64,000 nucleotides of DNA. It comes from Acidobacteriota bacterium. Its GTDB lineage: Bacteria > Acidobacteriota > Terriglobia > Terriglobales > SCQP01. The notes beneath the pieces were generated by a model that did no database searches, had not been told where the DNA came from, and worked only from the letters and a program-made list of their open reading frames with translations. Location: NCBI GenBank assembly GCA_027314025.1, contig DAHVCP010000010.1, positions 124,001 to 188,000 of the forward strand. The letters are read 5' to 3'. The translations under genes were made by a program, and so were the position numbers. Shown here piece after piece: positions 16,380-25,435 of this stretch; the first letter of the stretch is position 1, and each line of letters begins with the position of its first letter.

Positions 16380-19337
16380 ATGGATTTTGGCAGTGAAACC
16401 GGGATGGCGCGGGCCACCGAAACCGAAACCACCAGTGCTTCGACTCCCCAAACGGAGAGCCAGACGACGCCCGCCGCGGCGCGGCGCCGCGGCCCCGGCC
16501 TGGCCTTTCGCCGCCACTTTACGCGCGCCGGCCTGTCGCCCTATGACGAGGTGAGCTGGGAAAAGCGCACGGCGCTGATCCAAAACGAAAAGGGCGAGAC
16601 GATTTTCGAGCAGCGCGACGTGGAGACGCCGCGGGACTGGTCGCAGACGGCCACCAACATCGTGGCCTCCAAGTACCTGCACGGCCGCGTCGGGGTGGAC
16701 CGCGAAAGCAGCGTGCGGCAGCTGGTCGCCCGCGTGGCGGAGACCATCCGTGACTGGGGCATGGAAGGCGGCTATTTCCGCTGCGAAGAAGATGCCGCGG
16801 TGTTTCACGATGAGTTAGTGCACCTGCTGGTCCAGCAGAAGGCTGCGTTTAACTCGCCGGTGTGGTTCAACTGCGGCGTGCACCGCCTGGAGCCGGACTC
16901 GGACGCAGCCAACTGGCACTGGGATGAAGCGCGGCAGGCGCCGGCCTTCGCCCGGGTCGGGTATCGCCGCCCGCAGTGCTCGGCCTGCTTCATCAACTCC
17001 GTGCAGGACTCGCTGGATAGCATCCTCACCCTGGCCAAGACCGAAGGCATGCTGTTCAAATGGGGCTCGGGAACGGGCACCAACCTGTCGCCGATCCGCA
17101 GCTCGGCGGAGTCCTTGTCCGGCGGCGGCATCGCCAGCGGGCCGCTCAGCTTCATGAAGGGCTTCGACGCGTTCGCCGGGGTCATCAAGAGCGGCGGCAA
17201 GACGCGGCGGGCGGCGAAGATGGTGATTCTGAACGCCGACCACCCGGACATCGAGGAGTTCATCGCCTGCAAGGCCAAGGAAGAGCAGAAGGCGTGGACG
17301 CTGGTGCGGTCCGGCTACGACTCCTCCCTGGACGGCGAGGCCTATTCCTCGATCTTCTTCCAGAACGCCAACAACAGCGTGCGCGTCACCGATGAGTTCA
17401 TGCGCGCGGCGGAGCTGGGCGAAGGCTGGGCGCTGCGCCGGGTGGCGGGCGACCGCGGCGTGGTGAAGATGGTCAGCGCGCGGGAGCTGCTGGAGCAGAT
17501 CGCCGAGGCCGCCTGGCAATGCGGCGACCCGGGCATGCAGTACGACACCACCATCAACCGCTGGCACACCAGCAAGCACACCGGCCGCATCAACGCCTCC
17601 AATCCCTGCTCGGAGTACATGTTCCTGGACGATTCGGCCTGCAACCTGGCGTCCATCAACCTGATGAAGTTCCTCGGCGCCGGGGGCGGCTTCGACGTCG
17701 CCGGCTACCGGCAGGCGATTGACGTGCTGATCACCGCGCAGGAGATCCTGGTGGACAACGCCAGCTATCCCACCCAGGCCATCGCGCAAAACTCCCATGA
17801 CTACCGGCCGCTGGGGCTGGGCTACGCCAACCTGGGGGCGCTGCTGATGGCCTCCGGCCTGCCCTACGACAGCGACGCCGGACGGGATTATGCGGCGGCG
17901 ATTACCGCCATTCTGTCGGGCGAAGGCTATTTGCAGTCGGCGCGGATCGCCGGCGCTCTGGCCGGGAACGCGGCGGAAGATAATGCGGCGGGGGACGCCG
18001 CCGGGGCCTTCCCGGGTTTCGCCCGCAACCGTGAGCCGATGCTGGACGTGATCCGCATGCACCGCGCGGCGGTCAACAACATCCAGGCCCGCAACGTGCC
18101 GGAGCCGGTCCTGGCGGCGGCTCGGGCCTGCTGGGATGAGGCCCTGGACGCCGGCACGCGGCACGGCTACCGCAACGCGCAGGTGACCGTGCTGGCGCCG
18201 ACCGGCACCATCGGCTTCATGATGGACTGCGACACGACCGGCATCGAGCCCGACCTGGCGCTGGTCAAGTACAAGAAGCTGGTCGGCGGCGGCGTGATCA
18301 AAATCGTCAACCAAAGCGTGGACAAGGCGCTGCTGAAGCTGGGCTACACCCCGCAGCAGTCCTCGGCGATCGTGGCCTACATTGACGCCACGGGGACTAT
18401 CGAAGGCGCGCCGCACCTGAATCCCAACCACCTAGCGATCTTTGATTGCTCCTTCAAGCCGGCCAACGGCACGCGCTTCATCCATTACTCCGGCCACGTC
18501 AAGATGATGGCCGCCTGCCAGCCGTTTCTCTCCGGCGCCATCTCCAAGACGGTGAACATGCCGGAGGCGGCAACGCCGGCCGACATCATGCAGGTCTACA
18601 TTGACGGCTGGAAGCTGGGCTTGAAGGCGATCGCCATTTATCGCGACGGCAGCAAGAAGGCGCAGCCGCTGTCGGCGATGGCCAACAAAGCCGAGAAAGC
18701 GGAGCCGCCCGAAGCGGTGCTTCCGGCGCTTCCGGCGCCCAGCCCGCGGCCCTATCGCCGCCGGCTGCCCGATGAGCGGCGATCGCTGACGCACAAATTC
18801 AAGATCGGCGGCCACGAAGGCTATTTGACCGTGGGCATGTACGAGGACGGCCAGCCGGGCGAAATCTTCGTCACCATGGCCAAGGAAGGCTCGGCCATCA
18901 GCGGCTTGATGGACAGCTTCGCCACGGCCGTCTCCCTGGCGCTCCAGCACGGCGTGCCGCTGCAACTGCTGGTGGACAAGTTTTCCCATACCCGCTTCGA
19001 GCCCAGCGGCTGGTCGGGCAGTGCGGAGATCGGCTACGCCAAATCCATCATGGATTATCTGTTCCGCTGGCTGGGCCTGAAGTTCCTGGGCCAGCAGCCG
19101 CCGGCGCCGAGGGTGGTCGAGGCGCTGCACGGCCCGCGCGGCGAGGCGCAGGAGCAGTTGGAGGACGCCGGGCAGATCCCGCTGATCGCCAGCGAAGGCG
19201 GAACGAACGCCGTGGCCCCCGGACGGGCGCTCACCGGCCTGGACGCGCCGCCCTGCCACAACTGCGGCAGCATGATGGTGCCCAACGGCGCTTGCTTCAA
19301 ATGCGTCAATTGCGGCGAAACCAGCGGCTGTAGCTAG
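16380..19337 (+). CDS. nrdJ: vitamin B12-dependent (class II) ribonucleotide reductase
   Basis: Reduces ribonucleotides to deoxyribonucleotides with adenosylcobalamin as radical source, independent of oxygen. 985 residues, typical of the large NrdJ class. Motifs: FNSPVWFNCGV and CFINSVQDSLDSI in the N-terminal part, FKWGSGTGTNLSPIRSS, NPCSEYMFLDDSACNLASINL with the active-site cysteine, and APTGTIGFMMDCDTTGIEPD. The C-terminus has a zinc-ribbon-like CHNCGSMMVPNGACFKCVNC and the final redox cysteines. The first ~35 residues are low-complexity. No intein is seen. The enzyme depends on cobalamin; a riboswitch-controlled B12 receptor gene lies 3 kb downstream on the other strand. Confidence 0.97.
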   Translation: MDFGSETGMARATETETTSASTPQTESQTTPAAARRRGPGLAFRRHFTRAGLSPYDEVSWEKRTALIQNEKGETIFEQRDVETPRDWSQTATNIVASKYLHGRVGVDRESSVRQLVARVAETIRDWGMEGGYFRCEEDAAVFHDELVHLLVQQKAAFNSPVWFNCGVHRLEPDSDAANWHWDEARQAPAFARVGYRRPQCSACFINSVQDSLDSILTLAKTEGMLFKWGSGTGTNLSPIRSSAESLSGGGIASGPLSFMKGFDAFAGVIKSGGKTRRAAKMVILNADHPDIEEFIACKAKEEQKAWTLVRSGYDSSLDGEAYSSIFFQNANNSVRVTDEFMRAAELGEGWALRRVAGDRGVVKMVSARELLEQIAEAAWQCGDPGMQYDTTINRWHTSKHTGRINASNPCSEYMFLDDSACNLASINLMKFLGAGGGFDVAGYRQAIDVLITAQEILVDNASYPTQAIAQNSHDYRPLGLGYANLGALLMASGLPYDSDAGRDYAAAITAILSGEGYLQSARIAGALAGNAAEDNAAGDAAGAFPGFARNREPMLDVIRMHRAAVNNIQARNVPEPVLAAARACWDEALDAGTRHGYRNAQVTVLAPTGTIGFMMDCDTTGIEPDLALVKYKKLVGGGVIKIVNQSVDKALLKLGYTPQQSSAIVAYIDATGTIEGAPHLNPNHLAIFDCSFKPANGTRFIHYSGHVKMMAACQPFLSGAISKTVNMPEAATPADIMQVYIDGWKLGLKAIAIYRDGSKKAQPLSAMANKAEKAEPPEAVLPALPAPSPRPYRRRLPDERRSLTHKFKIGGHEGYLTVGMYEDGQPGEIFVTMAKEGSAISGLMDSFATAVSLALQHGVPLQLLVDKFSHTRFEPSGWSGSAEIGYAKSIMDYLFRWLGLKFLGQQPPAPRVVEALHGPRGEAQEQLEDAGQIPLIASEGGTNAVAPGRALTGLDAPPCHNCGSMMVPNGACFKCVNCGETSGCS

Positions 19338-19338
19338 G

Positions 19339-19360
19339 TTCCTGCGCTTACGCGCAGGAA
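19339..19360 (+). terminator. hairpin after nrdJ
   Basis: A perfect 9-bp stem, TTCCTGCGC (19339-19347) with GCGCAGGAA (19352-19360) around a TTAC loop, starts 2 bases after the nrdJ stop. There is no T-run, so it would be a non-canonical terminator or an mRNA 3'-end stabiliser. Confidence 0.6.
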
Positions 19361-19449
19361 CGGGGACGAGGGACTAGGGATGCGGGGCGAGCAGAATAGC
19401 CACCGCGCCCCCATAGCACCCGGCCGGCATCGCTCTCGACCCCGGCTAC

Positions 19450-19602
19450 GGAGAAAGTGGGATAGCCGTCCTCGGCGGTCGTCCCGCACCGCCGGGAGCC
19501 GACTGGGCGTCGCCGCCGCTAGCGGACCTCAGCGAGGGAGCCCTGCGACGGAGACCGTGGGATAGCCGTCCCCGCTGTCGTCCCTCGCGGCTAGGAGCCA
19601 AC
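19450..19602 (+). repeat. two tandem copies of palindromic repeat family 1
   Basis: Two ~50-bp copies (19450-19500 and 19550-19602) share GGAGA, GTGGGATAGCCGTCC, GTCGTCCC and GGAGCC in the same order. The core GATAGCC...GGCTGTC is an imperfect palindrome that can form a 7-bp stem. Other copies are at 20771-20808 and 25799-25837. The rest of the 329-base gap between nrdJ and the aldo/keto reductase (19338-19666) holds only the nrdJ hairpin and nothing else recognisable. Confidence 0.75.
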
Positions 19603-19666
19603 GCTGCGGCGACGCCGCCTATCCGCAGCCCGCGCGCCGGCCCATCCGCCGTCGTACCCTAATCAC

Positions 19667-20701
19667 ATGCAAATTCGATCCTTGGGACGCAGCGGGCTGA
19701 AGGTTTCCTGCCTTTGCCTGGGAACCATGACCTTCGCCAATCAAGCCGATGAAGCCGAGTCGGGGGCGATCATGAACCGGGCCTGGGAGATGGGCGTCAA
19801 CTTCTTCGACACCGCCGACGCCTATCCCGTGCCGCCGACGCCGGCCACGGCCGGGGGCACCGAGGCGGTCATCGGGCGCTGGCTGGCGGCACAGGGGCCG
19901 GCGCGGCGCCAGCAGCTGGTGCTGGCCAGCAAATGCCGCTTTCCCATGGGCGAGGCGCCCAACGACGGCGGCTTGTCGCGGCGGCACATCCTGGAGGCGT
20001 GCGATGCCAGCCTGCGGCGGCTGAAAACCGACTGGATTGATCTCTACCAAATGCACGCGCCGGACCCCAGCACGCCCATCGAGGAAACGCTGCGGGCCTT
20101 GGACGATCTAGTGCGCCAGGGCAAGGTGCGGTACATCGGCTGCTCGAACTTCGCCGCCTGGCAACTGGCGCTCAGCCTGGGCGCTAGCGAGCGGCGGAAT
20201 CTGGAGGCATTCGTGTGCGTGCAGCCGCGCTACAACCTGCTGGCGCGAGACATTGAGGCCGAACTGCTGCCGCTCTGCCGGGACCAGGGGATCGGCGTGA
20301 TCGCCTACAACCCGCTGGCGGGCGGCATGCTGACCGGCAAATACCGCCGTGGCGAGTCGCCGCGGGAGGGCACGCGGTTCGCGCTCGGCGGGCAGACGGG
20401 AAGGATCTACCGGGAACGGTATTGGCAGGATGCCTATTTGGCGGCAGTGGACGGCCTGCGCGACTACTGCGCAAAGCGCAAAATCTCCTTGGCCCAGCTC
20501 GCCGTCGCTTGGCTGATCGCGCAGCCCGGCATTACCTGCGGAATCGTCGGGGCCAGCCGCGCCAGCCAGCTGGAAGAAACGCTGCCGGCCGCGGATCTGG
20601 AGCTGACCGCGGAAGACCACGCGGCCTGCGAGGCGGCTTGGTACCAAATCCCCCGCCGCCCGCTGACCGCCGGCGCGGTCCAGCCCGAGCGCCGGAATTA
20701 A
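19667..20701 (+). CDS. aldo/keto reductase
   Basis: NADPH-dependent (alpha/beta)8-barrel oxidoreductase of the aldo/keto reductase family, cytoplasmic. 344 residues. Opening MQIRSLGRSGLKVSCLCLGTMTF is the usual one for the Tas/YajO group. Catalytic residues are visible: Asp in FFDTADAY with its Tyr, Lys in LVLASKC, and His in LYQMHAPD. IGCSNFAAW and the cofactor-binding AQPGITCGIVGASRASQLEE are also present. The substrate cannot be told. Its start has a TACCCT hexamer exactly 6 bases before the ATG and no ribosome site, which suggests a leaderless transcript. The inositol-phosphate synthase gene follows on the same strand after 454 bp. Confidence 0.92.
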   Translation: MQIRSLGRSGLKVSCLCLGTMTFANQADEAESGAIMNRAWEMGVNFFDTADAYPVPPTPATAGGTEAVIGRWLAAQGPARRQQLVLASKCRFPMGEAPNDGGLSRRHILEACDASLRRLKTDWIDLYQMHAPDPSTPIEETLRALDDLVRQGKVRYIGCSNFAAWQLALSLGASERRNLEAFVCVQPRYNLLARDIEAELLPLCRDQGIGVIAYNPLAGGMLTGKYRRGESPREGTRFALGGQTGRIYRERYWQDAYLAAVDGLRDYCAKRKISLAQLAVAWLIAQPGITCGIVGASRASQLEETLPAADLELTAEDHAACEAAWYQIPRRPLTAGAVQPERRN

Positions 20702-20770
20702 TCGGGAAAACCGGCTTTCGGCCGGCGGCGCGGATTCGCGGATCCGATGCGCCGCCGGCTCGCGGTGGTG

Positions 20771-20808
20771 GAAAATGACAGCCGAGGACGGCTATCCCAC
20801 GATCTCCG
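20771..20808 (-). repeat. palindromic repeat family 1, inverted copy
   Basis: Contains GACAGCCGAGGACGGCTATC followed by CCACGATC, identical over more than 30 bases to the reverse complement of 25799-25837. GACAGCC pairs with GGCTATC around a 6-base loop. A further related stretch (AGCGGCTGTCCCGC) follows at about 20835. The remainder of the 454-base gap 20702-21155 shows only the CCGAACGT array listed separately. Confidence 0.8.
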
Positions 20809-21055
20809 CGGGAGCGGCCGCATTGGCGGCGGAGAGCGGCTGTCCCGCTTTCGCAAGGGCTGGGGCGCAGGCGCGGGCGGAGGATTGGCTCCGGCGGAAA
20901 TGCGGACGAGGCCGTCCGCGCCCCCGGAATGTGCGCGCCCCACTCGCCGACTGGGCCCCCGCCGCGCCGGCGAGCCAAGCAAGCCGCCGCGCACCCGGCC
21001 CCTCCCTTCCCGCTCACGATCGCCGTACGGAAGATCTCCGCCCGCGCCGCCCCAC

Positions 21056-21082
21056 CCGAACGTTGCCGAACGTACCGAACGT
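21056..21082 (+). promoter_or_regulatory. three direct repeats CCGAACGT upstream of inositol-phosphate synthase
   Basis: CCGAACGT occurs at 21056-21063, 21066-21073 and 21075-21082, that is at 10- and 9-base steps, ending about 75 bases before the start codon. Direct repeats at about one helical turn suggest binding sites for a regulator of the downstream gene. No known consensus was matched. Confidence 0.5.
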
Positions 21083-21155
21083 TTTGGGTTGCCAGCCCGG
21101 TTGGAACCTGAAAAGATGGAAGGTCGCCGCGTTCGCGGCCCACAAGGACAAGCGA

Positions 21156-22481
21156 TTGACCACCACCCGCTCCGAAATTGCGCCCGCGGAGGGCAAACTT
21201 GGCGTCCTGATTCCCGGCCTGGGAGCCGTCGCTACCACCTTCATCGCCGGCGTCGAGGCCATTCGCCGCCATCAGGCCGCGCCGATCGGCTCGCTGACCC
21301 AGATGGGGGCGATCCGGTTGGGCAAGCGCACGGAAAACCGCAATCCCCTGATCCGCGACTTCGTGCCGTTGGCCAAGCTGGACGACTTGGTCTTCGGCGG
21401 CTGGGATATCTACGAAGGCGACTGCTACCAGGCGGCGGCGCGGGCGGAGGTGCTGGAGCCGAAATTGCTCGCGAGCGTTCGGCCCGCGCTGGAGGCGATT
21501 CGCCCGATGCCGGCCGTGTTCGACCAAAACTACGTCAAGCGGCTGAACGGGCCGAACGTCAAGCCGGGCACGAACAAGATGGAGTTGGCCGAGGCGCTGC
21601 GGGAGGACATCCGGCGGTTCCAAACAACCAGCGGCGCGGCGCGGCTGATCATGATCTGGTGCGGCTCGACGGAAGCCTTCCGGCGTCCCGGCGCGGTGCA
21701 CGCGAGTCTGGCGGCGTTCGAGGCGGGCCTGAAGAACAACGACCCCGACGTCGCCCCCAGCATGATCTACGCCTACGCCGCGCTTCAGGAGGGCGTGCCC
21801 TATGCCAACGGCGCGCCGAACCTGACCACCGAAATTCCCGCCCTATTGGAGCTGTCGCGGGCCAAGGGAGCGCCGGTCTGCGGCAAGGATTTCAAAACCG
21901 GGCAGACGCTGATGAAGACCATCCTGGCGCCGGGATTGAAGGCGCGGCTGCTGGGGCTGTCGGGATGGTTTTCCACCAATATCCTGGGCAACCGCGACGG
22001 CGAGGTGCTGGACGACCCGGAGTCGTTCAAGACCAAGGAAGAATCGAAGCTTTCGGTGCTGGAGCACATCCTCCAGCCGGATCTCTATCCGGAGCTGTAC
22101 AAGAACTTCTACCACAAGGTCCGCATCAACTATTACCCGCCGCGCGGCGACAACAAGGAAGGCTGGGACAACATTGACATCTTCGGGTGGCTGGGCTACC
22201 CGATGCAGATCAAGATTGACTTCCTCTGCCGGGATTCGATTCTCGCCGCGCCGATCGTCCTGGACCTAGTCTTGTTTTTGGATTTTGCCCGCCGCTGCGC
22301 GGAGCTGCGGGACAAGGGCATTCAGGAATGGCTGTCGTTTTATTTCAAAAGCCCCATCACCCCGCCGGGGCTTTACCCTGAGCATGACCTGTTCATTCAG
22401 TTGATGAAGCTGAAGAACACGCTGCGGCACATCCAGGGCGAGGAGCTAATCACCCACCTTGGCCTCGAATATTACGACTAA
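21156..22481 (+). CDS. ino1: inositol-3-phosphate synthase
   Basis: NAD-dependent isomerase that turns glucose 6-phosphate into inositol phosphate, the first step of inositol synthesis. 441 residues from a TTG start, chosen because AAGGA lies 7 bases upstream and the N-terminal nucleotide-binding sequence KLGVLIPGLGAVATTFIAG follows; upstream extension is low-complexity. Other marks: GGWDIYEGDCY, DQNYVKRLNGPNVKPG, APSMIYAYAAL, CGKDFKTGQTLMKTILAPG and GWFSTNILGNRDGEVLDDP. GKDFKTGQT is characteristic of the family. The product could feed inositol lipids or compatible solutes; context does not say which. Confidence 0.93.
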   Translation: MTTTRSEIAPAEGKLGVLIPGLGAVATTFIAGVEAIRRHQAAPIGSLTQMGAIRLGKRTENRNPLIRDFVPLAKLDDLVFGGWDIYEGDCYQAAARAEVLEPKLLASVRPALEAIRPMPAVFDQNYVKRLNGPNVKPGTNKMELAEALREDIRRFQTTSGAARLIMIWCGSTEAFRRPGAVHASLAAFEAGLKNNDPDVAPSMIYAYAALQEGVPYANGAPNLTTEIPALLELSRAKGAPVCGKDFKTGQTLMKTILAPGLKARLLGLSGWFSTNILGNRDGEVLDDPESFKTKEESKLSVLEHILQPDLYPELYKNFYHKVRINYYPPRGDNKEGWDNIDIFGWLGYPMQIKIDFLCRDSILAAPIVLDLVLFLDFARRCAELRDKGIQEWLSFYFKSPITPPGLYPEHDLFIQLMKLKNTLRHIQGEELITHLGLEYYD

Positions 22482-22539
22482 CGGCGGCCCGGCCGCCGGA
22501 AGCGTGGGCACCCGGCACTGCGCCGCCGCATGCGTGGAA

Positions 22540-22593
22540 CGGGCTTGAGCCCGGGCGGCGGTGGGCTTCGGCCCGCCGCGGATTCAGCCGCGG
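22540..22593. terminator. cluster of three hairpins between convergent genes
   Basis: Hairpin 1: CGGGC-TTGA-GCCCG (22540-22553). Hairpin 2: GCGGTGGGC-TTCG-GCCCGCCGC (22558-22579), a 9-bp stem with one G-T pair and a stable UUCG loop. Hairpin 3: CCGCGG-ATTCAG-CCGCGG (22576-22593), which shares bases with hairpin 2 so the two may be alternatives. They sit between the ends of the inositol synthase gene (22481) and the TonB receptor gene (22624) and could end transcription from both sides. Confidence 0.65.
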
Positions 22594-22623
22594 GGCGGCC
22601 CGCGCCCGCCACCGCCCGGCCCG

Positions 22624-25278
22624 CTAAAACGCGTGCCGCCAGGCCAGCACGTCCAGCGACAAGCCGATGCGCAGCGACCGGCCCAGGGCGGGATAGCCGA
22701 AGACCTGCTGCGTTGCCTGATTGAACGCGTTGTCCATGGCGCCGTGCAGCGTCAGCGCGGGATTGAGGTGGACGTAGCCGCCGAGGTTGAACAAATGACA
22801 GGCCGGCGCCAGGTCATGATTCGGCAATAGCATCGTGTTGCCGAAATTGGCGTCGCTGAGGAAGGTGCTGGCGTCGCGGCGGCTGACATAGACCACGCCG
22901 CCGATGATCGCCCAGGGACCGGGGGCGTAGCCGAATTCGAAGCTGCCGGAATCCGGCGCGGCCTCAAAGGGCCGGCCGCCAACCAAGGGAGCGTAGGCGC
23001 CGATTTTGATGCCGGGAAAATCCGGGTTGATGGACGGGAAAAGCGCGTCGGTGGAAAGGCTGGACAGAACGCGCGCGTCCAAATAGGTGTAGCTGAGGCG
23101 GGAGAGGAAGCCCAGCGCGCGCAGACGATACTCCAGCTCGAGGCCCTTGGCGCTTTCGGTCAGCGAGTTGAAGTCCGCACCGAAGGGCGCGGGCCCCAGC
23201 GCCCGGCCGCCCAAGCCCAACAGGGCGTAGGCGGAGGAGGGCACGAACTCGATCATGTTGTAGTAGCGGTTGTCGAAGACCGTGGCGCTGAGGCGCATGT
23301 GATCGCCCCACAGGAATTGATCCACGCCGGCGTCGAAATCGCGGCCCCGCTGCGGGCCCAACGGGCTGACGCCGATGGCGCGCGCCTGCGCCGGCCCGCC
23401 CAGCGCCAGCGCCAAGGCGTAGAGCGAGGACTGCTCCTGTGAAAGCGTGGGGTCTTTGAGCGCCGTGCCCGCGGAGACGCGCAGGCGCGTTTCATCCAGC
23501 CAGCCGCCGCGGCTGAGGCGGGGAAAGAAGGCCAGACTGCCCTGCGGATTGACCGTCGCGCCGAACGGCGTTTCCCGGTCCACCGAGACGCCGCCGCTGG
23601 CGAACAGCCGGTTCCACAGCCCGCCGCGCAGTTCCGCGTAGCCGCCGTTGTCATGCAGGCTGAGCCGCGCCGGGACAATGGCCCGGTCCTGCGTATAGCG
23701 GTAGCCGCCGATCACCTCCCAGCCCGGCGCCACATGCCAAATGCTGCGCCATTGCGCGAACCAGCGCTGGGTGTCCGAGGCGAAATTCATGGGATAGAAT
23801 CCGCCGTAATCCAAGATGGCCTGCCCCGTGGCGGAGTAGCCGTTGGCGCCGGTGATGGTGACGACGTTGCCGACGTAGTTGCCGTTGACCAGCGTGCCCG
23901 CCGGCGCGGGATCGAAATAGCCGTAATTGATCGCCGCCTGCCCGAACATCCAATCGTTTTCCCAATGCGGCGAGGTCCATTGGTGCCACGAGATGGTGTC
24001 GTAGGTTTCGCCCTCGCGGTCGTAGGCGCCGTCGGGGATCCCGTAGAACGCGAACGCGTTGGGGTTGCCACCGCTGCTTCCGGCGTAGTGAATGGTGAAG
24101 CGCAGAATGTTGTTGGCGTCCATCGCCCAGCCGAAATTGCCGGCGTAGGTGCGGTCGAGAAAATGATTGTTCGGGATTTGGTTGTGGGTGCCGAGATAGG
24201 CGAAGTTGGCGGCGTAGTCCAACGAGCCGTCGCTGCCCGCCAGGCTGGCGGAGTCTTGCGTGGTGGCGAAGGAGCCGTAGCCGACATCGGTGCGCAGCTC
24301 GGGCCCGGGATTGTCGGCGCCGCTGGCGGAGGTAAGAGCCACGACGCCGGAGATGGCGTCGGAGCCGTAGACGACGCTGTCCGGCCCGCGCAGAATCTGC
24401 ACCTGCTGGATGCCGGCGGGAAGCAACGTGGCGTAATCGAAATAGCCCAGGTCGGGGCGTTGGATGGGCATGCCGTCCAGCAGCACGGTGGTGAACTGGC
24501 TGGCGCCGCCGCGAATGAACAGCGAGGTCAAGCCGCCGACCGCGCCGTCCCGCACCACCTGCACGCCGGGGCGCTGCGCCAACAAATCGGAGACGGTCAG
24601 CGGCCGCTGCCGCCGGAGCTGCGCGGCGGTGATGGTGGAAACCGTTTCGCCCACCTGCGCGCCCGGCTCCGGGGCGCCGGTCGCGGTCACCACAACCGAT
24701 TGCTCGACCGGCGCCAAGGCCAGCGTGACCGTGTAGGCATAGGCCGCGCCGGCGCGGAAGCGCAGCACCACGCGGCGCGGGGCAAAGCCGCGCAGACGGG
24801 CGGTCAGCCAATAGGCGCCGGGAGGAATCGCGGCGAAGCGGTAATGGCCGCGGGCATCGCTTTTGGCATGCAGCACGGTCTCGCCGTGCTCGCTGACCAG
24901 TTCCACGGACGCGCCGGGCGCAGGGCGGCCCAGCGCGTCGCGCACCGTGCCTGACAGCGCGGCGGCATGGCGCCCGGGGCCAGGCGGAACGGCGGTTCCG
25001 GCCGTCGCCTCGCGCGCACTTTCGGCCCGCCGCACTGACGCCGTCCGGGCGTAAACCCGCGCTGTCCCTCCCCGCGGGGATAGGGGGACGGCCGTCCCGG
25101 CTGTCGCGGCGGTGGGGCGTCCGCCGCTGCGCAATGACCGCGGCGCCGCCGCCACCGCCGACGCGCGGGCGACCGCGGCGCGGCAGAGCGGCGCTCCGCA
25201 GCAGAAAAGGACCAAAAGGAAGAGGGAAATGCGGCAGGGGCTAACCCCGCCGCGTCGTGACCGAAGGGACCGGCGCAT
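22624..25278 (-). CDS. btuB: TonB-dependent outer-membrane receptor, predicted cobalamin transporter (BtuB-like)
   Basis: 884 residues. Signal peptide (RISLFLLVLFCCGAPLCRA), a Gly/Thr/Ala-rich linker, a carboxypeptidase-regulatory-like domain (~108-180, LSGTVRDALGRPAPGASVELV), a TonB plug domain (VSDLLAQRPGVQVVRDG, SLFIRGGASQFTTVLLDG, QVQILRGPDSVVYGSDAISG) and a 22-strand-type barrel ending in an aromatic residue (WRHAF). The start ATG at 25278 has AAGGAG 7 bases upstream and lies downstream of a cobalamin riboswitch, which predicts B12 or its precursors as the substrate and repression when B12 is plentiful. Longer in-frame starts fall inside the riboswitch and are rejected. Confidence 0.9.
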   Translation of the reverse strand: MRRSLRSRRGGVSPCRISLFLLVLFCCGAPLCRAAVARASAVAAAPRSLRSGGRPTAATAGTAVPLSPRGGTARVYARTASVRRAESAREATAGTAVPPGPGRHAAALSGTVRDALGRPAPGASVELVSEHGETVLHAKSDARGHYRFAAIPPGAYWLTARLRGFAPRRVVLRFRAGAAYAYTVTLALAPVEQSVVVTATGAPEPGAQVGETVSTITAAQLRRQRPLTVSDLLAQRPGVQVVRDGAVGGLTSLFIRGGASQFTTVLLDGMPIQRPDLGYFDYATLLPAGIQQVQILRGPDSVVYGSDAISGVVALTSASGADNPGPELRTDVGYGSFATTQDSASLAGSDGSLDYAANFAYLGTHNQIPNNHFLDRTYAGNFGWAMDANNILRFTIHYAGSSGGNPNAFAFYGIPDGAYDREGETYDTISWHQWTSPHWENDWMFGQAAINYGYFDPAPAGTLVNGNYVGNVVTITGANGYSATGQAILDYGGFYPMNFASDTQRWFAQWRSIWHVAPGWEVIGGYRYTQDRAIVPARLSLHDNGGYAELRGGLWNRLFASGGVSVDRETPFGATVNPQGSLAFFPRLSRGGWLDETRLRVSAGTALKDPTLSQEQSSLYALALALGGPAQARAIGVSPLGPQRGRDFDAGVDQFLWGDHMRLSATVFDNRYYNMIEFVPSSAYALLGLGGRALGPAPFGADFNSLTESAKGLELEYRLRALGFLSRLSYTYLDARVLSSLSTDALFPSINPDFPGIKIGAYAPLVGGRPFEAAPDSGSFEFGYAPGPWAIIGGVVYVSRRDASTFLSDANFGNTMLLPNHDLAPACHLFNLGGYVHLNPALTLHGAMDNAFNQATQQVFGYPALGRSLRIGLSLDVLAWRHAF
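24985..25107 (-). repeat. repeat-like segments within the btuB linker
   Basis: Two 24-base segments (24985-25008 and 25084-25107) both encode ATAGTAVP in the linker between signal peptide and first domain. The second reads GACAGCC...GGCCGTCCC on the minus strand and is flanked by a GGGGATAG-like stretch, resembling palindromic repeat family 1. It looks as if repeat copies were absorbed in frame into a tolerant linker. Confidence 0.5.
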
Positions 25279-25435
25279 TGCACGCTCCTTGCGGGCCCAC
25301 GCCCGCGAAACGCAGCCAATACCGCGGCCCAAAAGAAACCCGATCCGGCTGGAACGCCCCGCCGGCCGCCGCCGAACCACCGGCGCGACCGACGAGATCT
25401 CCGTCCAGGGACGGGCGGCTGAGCCGCATATGCCT

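Noticed and set aside
16815-18431. 538-codon minus-strand frame opposite nrdJ
   Set aside because: Composition (Arg, Val, His, Gln rich) is that of an antisense frame; nrdJ is unambiguous on the other strand.
19338-19666. CRISPR array from the repeated GTGGGATAGCC units
   Set aside because: Only two copies about 100 bases apart with partly similar flanks, palindromic cores and no cas genes; fits a REP-like element better.
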